Source: Desulfurococcales archaeon
Lineage (GTDB): Archaea > Thermoproteota > Thermoprotei_A > Sulfolobales > Desulfurococcaceae
DNA: 8,547 bases
Assembly: GCA_027064845.1 (NCBI GenBank)
Contig: JAMOPC010000404.1
Location: 1 to 8,547 of the forward strand
Reading direction: 5' to 3'
Shown one piece after another: positions 5,455 through 8,547 of this stretch. Every line of letters begins with the position of its first letter. The stretch's first letter is position 1. The position numbers and the translations under genes were made by a program. The notes below the pieces were generated by a model, which was not told the DNA's origin, did no database searches, and was given only the letters and a program-made list of their open reading frames with translations.

Positions 5455-7237
5455 TACGCTTGAAAACTTTTTGTATCGACTTGATATTATAGTAGGTTTA
5501 AATCAAATAAGTTCTATTTACTGGCTTATACTTGTTCTAATTAGTTTTTTAACACTTACGCTTTTATGTCTTAACTCTAGAATTTATGGCAAGTCATCTA
5601 TCAATATTCAAAGACATAAACTATACCTATTGATATACTTGCTTGCACTCTTATCGGCTGGTTTTACATTAGTAAGTTTCGTATACTCATATGCTACGAG
5701 CTATTTCTATTCTATTCATGTAGTATTAAGTCTAATTATACAATTATTGGTTCTTTACATGTTAGCGAACACGTTACAATTGTCTACTTATAGCCAAAGA
5801 CTTGTAAGGTTTACTGTCCATTTCAATGCTATTACGATAATATTTATACTGGCTGCAAAATATCTAATTAGAGGCTTAGATGCCCAAGAAACTGTTGCAG
5901 ACACGATAAATATATTCTTTAACGGTCGCTTTGCTTTCTCAATGCATGCTGAATGGTACGATTTAGCACCAGTTGACTCCTTAATAAAGGTAGCACTTTT
6001 ACGCGTTCTAGGTAATGATAATCCCTATAGTCCATTAGAGACGTCTATGATAGCGCTTTCGTTAGGTCTTTCCATATATCTTATTGTCTATAATTACGTA
6101 AAGAATAAGCGAATATTAAGATCGTTAATTCCATTAATACCTGCTTTACTAATGATTCATCCTTATTCTTTTCTTTCGGAAGTTTTCATACCACCAACGA
6201 ATATTGCTACAGCCCTAGCTTTAACAACAATTATGAGATTGATTAGTCCTTCCAGAAATCAGACACAGTACATTTCTAACTTATTAATAGCAGGAACTTT
6301 ATTTACGGTGTCTGCTCTTGCGCACCCATTCTCGCTTATAGCTCTAATGTTCGTGATCTTGATAATATTATCAAAGTATATAGCTACAAGAACCCTTACT
6401 AAACAAGAGATCTTAATTCTTGTTCTTTTTCTGATCATATGGTTGTTAAAGACTATTTATACAGCCACAATTCATGGTATCGTTGATACCTATAACACTG
6501 TTATGAGTGGCTTATTTTCGGCAGTTAAACGTGAAGAGCTTTTACGGCCAAGAAATGTGAGGTATCTGACGCTGCCTAAATTAGCCTTAGCATCTTACTC
6601 AGTATCGCTAGGCATAATTAGTGGTTTAGCGTTAAAACACCTATACTGCTTGGTGAAAAAGCGTAATACTTCTTGGCAAAGCATTCTAATAATTCTCAGC
6701 ACATTGGTTATAGGGTTGTTGAGTTTAATTGGAGCAATAGGAGGCTACTCAAGATATCTCGTAACTCCGGCAGCATCAATTTTCTTTATATTAATAATGC
6801 TTAATTTTGAAGCAAGAAAGGATCCCCCTTCAAGTTACTTTTTATTGTTAATTACAATTTCAGCTATTCTAACTGTACTCAATCCAATTGTAAGTGCTGA
6901 CCAATATTCTTTTCCAACAGTAAATAAATTACAAGATAAAACGATGTACATCATCGAATATCAGCTATTTACAAAACTAGACCCTACCTACATTACCGAG
7001 AAGTTTTATGGTAGTTCAGATATGAAGCTATACATGATCCAAGAAAGCAAATTCTTTAGAATGCCCAGTACACACTGCATTATAGTTGAAAAGGTGATCC
7101 TGCAAAACATTGTTAAAGCTAGATCGTACTGGGATTTCGTAGGTAGAGGGCCTTTTGAGTATCTAAGCGACGAACCGAGTTATGGTATGGATAGCGTTAT
7201 TTTCAGCTCTAACTTACTGGAGGTGATTGCATCATAG
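5447..7237 (+). CDS. Multi-pass membrane protein, putative GT-C-like glycosyltransferase
   Basis: This 596-residue protein has about 12 predicted membrane helices, roughly at residues 22-43, 58-80, 86-108, 122-142, 200-217, 224-242, 251-266, 277-309 (possibly two), 320-340, 385-406, 412-430, 433-453 and 462-482. A mostly soluble C-terminal domain of about 110 residues follows. A long loop after the fourth helix carries RGLDAQETV (142-150) and HAEWYDLAPVDS (167-178). Acidic loop residues followed by a WYDxAP segment recall archaeal GT-C-type or DUF2206-like membrane proteins that use polyprenyl-phosphate sugars on the outer face; this is inference from layout, not a firm match. A polymerase, transporter or translocase role in glycan export is an alternative. 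The ATG at 5447 overlaps the preceding stop by eight bases. The gene is visibly more AT-rich than those before it. The end overlaps the GT2 gene and contains that gene's Shine-Dalgarno. Confidence 0.75.
   Translation: MNNTLENFLYRLDIIVGLNQISSIYWLILVLISFLTLTLLCLNSRIYGKSSINIQRHKLYLLIYLLALLSAGFTLVSFVYSYATSYFYSIHVVLSLIIQLLVLYMLANTLQLSTYSQRLVRFTVHFNAITIIFILAAKYLIRGLDAQETVADTINIFFNGRFAFSMHAEWYDLAPVDSLIKVALLRVLGNDNPYSPLETSMIALSLGLSIYLIVYNYVKNKRILRSLIPLIPALLMIHPYSFLSEVFIPPTNIATALALTTIMRLISPSRNQTQYISNLLIAGTLFTVSALAHPFSLIALMFVILIILSKYIATRTLTKQEILILVLFLIIWLLKTIYTATIHGIVDTYNTVMSGLFSAVKREELLRPRNVRYLTLPKLALASYSVSLGIISGLALKHLYCLVKKRNTSWQSILIILSTLVIGLLSLIGAIGGYSRYLVTPAASIFFILIMLNFEARKDPPSSYFLLLITISAILTVLNPIVSADQYSFPTVNKLQDKTMYIIEYQLFTKLDPTYITEKFYGSSDMKLYMIQESKFFRMPSTHCIIVEKVILQNIVKARSYWDFVGRGPFEYLSDEPSYGMDSVIFSSNLLEVIAS
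7219..7226 (+). promoter_or_regulatory. Strong Shine-Dalgarno that decides the GT2 start
   Basis: GGAGGTGA is a full match to the complement of the archaeal 16S 3' end, the best ribosome-binding site I see in the window. It lies within the last codons of the membrane protein gene. Seven bases downstream is ATA (7234), in the GT2 frame; ATC (7231) is four bases downstream. No ATG, GTG or TTG in that frame is at a workable distance: the next is GTG 7297, 70 bases away. Confidence 0.75.
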
Positions 7238-8259
7238 AGCAACCAATAGTATCTATAGTATTAACAACGTACAATTCCGAGAGAACTATACTTAGCGTGC
7301 TGAATTCTATTGTAAAGCAAGAATTTCCGCTGAACAAGGTAGAACTTATAATAGTTGATGATGGATCAAAAGATAATACGTTGAAAATAGTTCAGGAGTT
7401 CCTAAAAGAAAATTCAGAAAGGTTTTATAGAGTCGAGCTAATTGTTCATGACAAGAACTATGGTGTGTCTAAAGCCAGAAATGATGGTATTAAAACTAGT
7501 AGAGGCCGATATATACTTATATTAGATCATGATGTAATACTCTCGCGTGAAACCATTAGATCGCTTCTAGAATACCTTGAAAGAACGCCACAGAAAATAG
7601 CTGCTGTCAAACCATTGCTAATTAATGAAGAGGGAAGTTTTTTAAGTCGTTGGGCTGAACAAATATTGTCTAATCGATTGGTAAAAACTAATGATATTAC
7701 CGCCTGTGCTCTAGTAAGAAGAGAGGTTATTGAAGAAATAGGATATTATGATGAAACATTAGGGCCACCTTATACTATCTATGAAGACATAGAGTATGGT
7801 GCACGAGCTCTATCAAAAGGGTATGAGATACATGTACTTGGGTGGCTAAAAATAAGGCATTTAACACGCTATAAAAAGGTGAGAAGGGATACATTACATC
7901 ATTCTAATTTCCTTACTAGACTTAGAACAATCTTAAGATCACTTGCAAGTTCGAGCTACCGCTATGCACTTAGGAAGTACCTTTCTAGTGCTCCACTATC
8001 ATATAAATTCAGATGGGGGCTATACTCAATAATATCACCTGTACTGATAATAAGCCTTATTACCTTCATCTTTGGTACAAACATACCATTAATTACATTA
8101 TTGATCCTCGTATTTATTCTATACTTAGATGTTTTGAAACAATATTGGAATCCTAAAATTCCTCACATATCCCTCGCATATTCGTCAATCGCGTTAGCAT
8201 GGAGAATTATTAGAGGAACAACACTACTAATTCCTTTAAAAACATGGCACTCAAAATGA
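7234..8259 (+). CDS. Membrane-anchored family 2 glycosyltransferase with apparent AUA start
   Basis: A GT-A fold inverting glycosyltransferase. Taken from ATA 7234 it has 341 residues. The first strand is PIVSIVLTTYNSERTI (4-19), followed by LIIVDDGSKDNT (38-49, Asp42/Asp43), the metal-binding DxD variant LDHD (97-100), and YEDIEYGARA (183-192) holding the likely catalytic acidic pair. Two helices at about 262-280 and 283-301 anchor it in the membrane, with a basic tail. It probably transfers a sugar to a lipid-linked or cell-surface glycan acceptor. The first standard start, GTG 7297, would remove the first strand and the TTYN nucleotide-binding turn, so the true start must lie upstream. The frame opens after TAA 7210-7212 with no ATG/GTG/TTG before 7297. 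A strong Shine-Dalgarno at 7219-7226 points to ATA 7234, which overlaps the TAG stop upstream as ATAG. ATC 7231, or a start codon lost by mutation or sequencing error, are the alternatives. Confidence 0.85.
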   Translation: MEQPIVSIVLTTYNSERTILSVLNSIVKQEFPLNKVELIIVDDGSKDNTLKIVQEFLKENSERFYRVELIVHDKNYGVSKARNDGIKTSRGRYILILDHDVILSRETIRSLLEYLERTPQKIAAVKPLLINEEGSFLSRWAEQILSNRLVKTNDITACALVRREVIEEIGYYDETLGPPYTIYEDIEYGARALSKGYEIHVLGWLKIRHLTRYKKVRRDTLHHSNFLTRLRTILRSLASSSYRYALRKYLSSAPLSYKFRWGLYSIISPVLIISLITFIFGTNIPLITLLILVFILYLDVLKQYWNPKIPHISLAYSSIALAWRIIRGTTLLIPLKTWHSK

Positions 8260-8321
8260 TTAGTGCAATTGCATATCGCGTCCAAGGTACGAAACTCAGT
8301 TACGCGGTAGAACAATTATGA
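8256..8321 (+). CDS. Possible 21-codon coupling or leader peptide
   Basis: An ATG at 8256 overlaps the GT2 stop as ATGA. It opens a 21-codon frame (starts MISAIAYRVQ, ends YAVEQL) whose TGA at 8319-8321 overlaps the ATG at 8318 of the next gene, again as ATGA. It would therefore bridge the 58-base gap between the two genes and could pass ribosomes from one to the other. It is too short to judge by composition and could be chance, or the true N-terminus of the following gene after a frameshift. No family is recognised. Confidence 0.3.
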   Translation: MISAIAYRVQGTKLSYAVEQL

Positions 8322-8547
8322 GAATACTCTTCCAAACGATTGGTGTCTTAGTTCAATACAATTGGGCATTACCTTATTACTTATCTACATTACATGGAGA
8401 AATCAAGATTGATAATTTGGCGAATCTATTCTCATACCTTATGGGAGGTTACTACTACCACTTAAAGAGTTTAGGGAAGGTCACACCTATTTTTGAGGAA
8501 ACAGGTATGAAGAGAACAGGATTCCTAAATAGAGCGTTCAAGGTTAC
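8318..8547 (+). CDS. Unrecognised protein, 5' part (runs off window)
   Basis: From ATG 8318 the frame stays open to the window edge, giving 76 residues, while the other two forward frames are soon closed. The start reads MRILFQTIGVLVQYNWALPY, moderately hydrophobic and aromatic. A segment FSYLMGGYYYHLKSLGK (39-55) and a polar part ending TGMKRTGFLNRAFKV follow. The frame is also open back to a TAG at 8261-8263, but no other standard start precedes the ATG. I do not recognise the family. By position and direction it probably belongs to the same glycan cluster. The ATG overlaps the stop of the 21-codon frame, and GCGGTAG upstream is only a poor Shine-Dalgarno. Confidence 0.55.
   Translation, partial: MRILFQTIGVLVQYNWALPYYLSTLHGEIKIDNLANLFSYLMGGYYYHLKSLGKVTPIFEETGMKRTGFLNRAFKV

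Noticed and set aside
7297..8259. GT2 gene starting at GTG 7297
   Set aside because: This start omits the first strand and TTYN turn of the GT2 fold and ignores the strong Shine-Dalgarno at 7219-7226.

Overview
The window looks like chromosomal DNA from a hyperthermophilic crenarchaeon (Thermoproteota, perhaps Desulfurococcales-like). This is inferred from tightly packed, overlapping co-directional genes, heavy use of AGA/AGG for Arg and ATA for Ile, TTG starts, and a promoter arrangement that suits a leaderless archaeal mRNA. No rRNA, tRNA or marker protein is present, so the placement is only moderately secure. All supported genes are on the + strand.

Region 1 (1-566) holds the 3' end of a gene for a C-terminally membrane-anchored protein (1-152). 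It overlaps by ATGA a very small gene or gene remnant (149-292) carrying a CPKC motif. Beyond that is about 270 bases with no firm gene; its protein-like stretches in different frames may be a decayed gene. Region 2 (567-887) encodes a small TIGR04076-family protein of unknown function, probably the first gene of a transcription unit starting from an AT-rich promoter at about 538-551.

Region 3 (899-8259) is a surface-glycan biosynthesis cluster: a WecB-type UDP-GlcNAc 2-epimerase with a long C-terminal extension, two GT-B glycosyltransferases of the GT4 type, a GalE-like NAD-dependent sugar-nucleotide epimerase, a roughly 12-segment membrane protein with GT-C-like features, and a membrane-anchored GT2 glycosyltransferase. 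Two enzymes would supply activated sugars (UDP-ManNAc, and a 4-epimerised hexose such as UDP-Gal or UDP-GalNAc). The GT4 and GT2 enzymes would build a lipid-linked glycan on the cytoplasmic face, and the multi-pass protein may act at or across the membrane. Neighbouring genes overlap or nearly touch, so co-transcription and translational coupling are likely. Region 4 (8256-8547) holds a 21-codon reading frame with ATGA junctions at both ends, leading into an unrecognised gene cut by the window edge.

The most noteworthy points are these: the GT2 gene has a strong Shine-Dalgarno but no ATG/GTG/TTG at the right place, implying AUA (or AUC) initiation in an ATAG overlap or a damaged start; there are unlisted micro-genes at both ends of the cluster; the WecB has an unusual C-terminal extension; and base composition seems to drop towards AT from about 5447 onward. 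I did not find clear evidence of a wholly new system. This is a divergent archaeal glycan cluster with several odd details.
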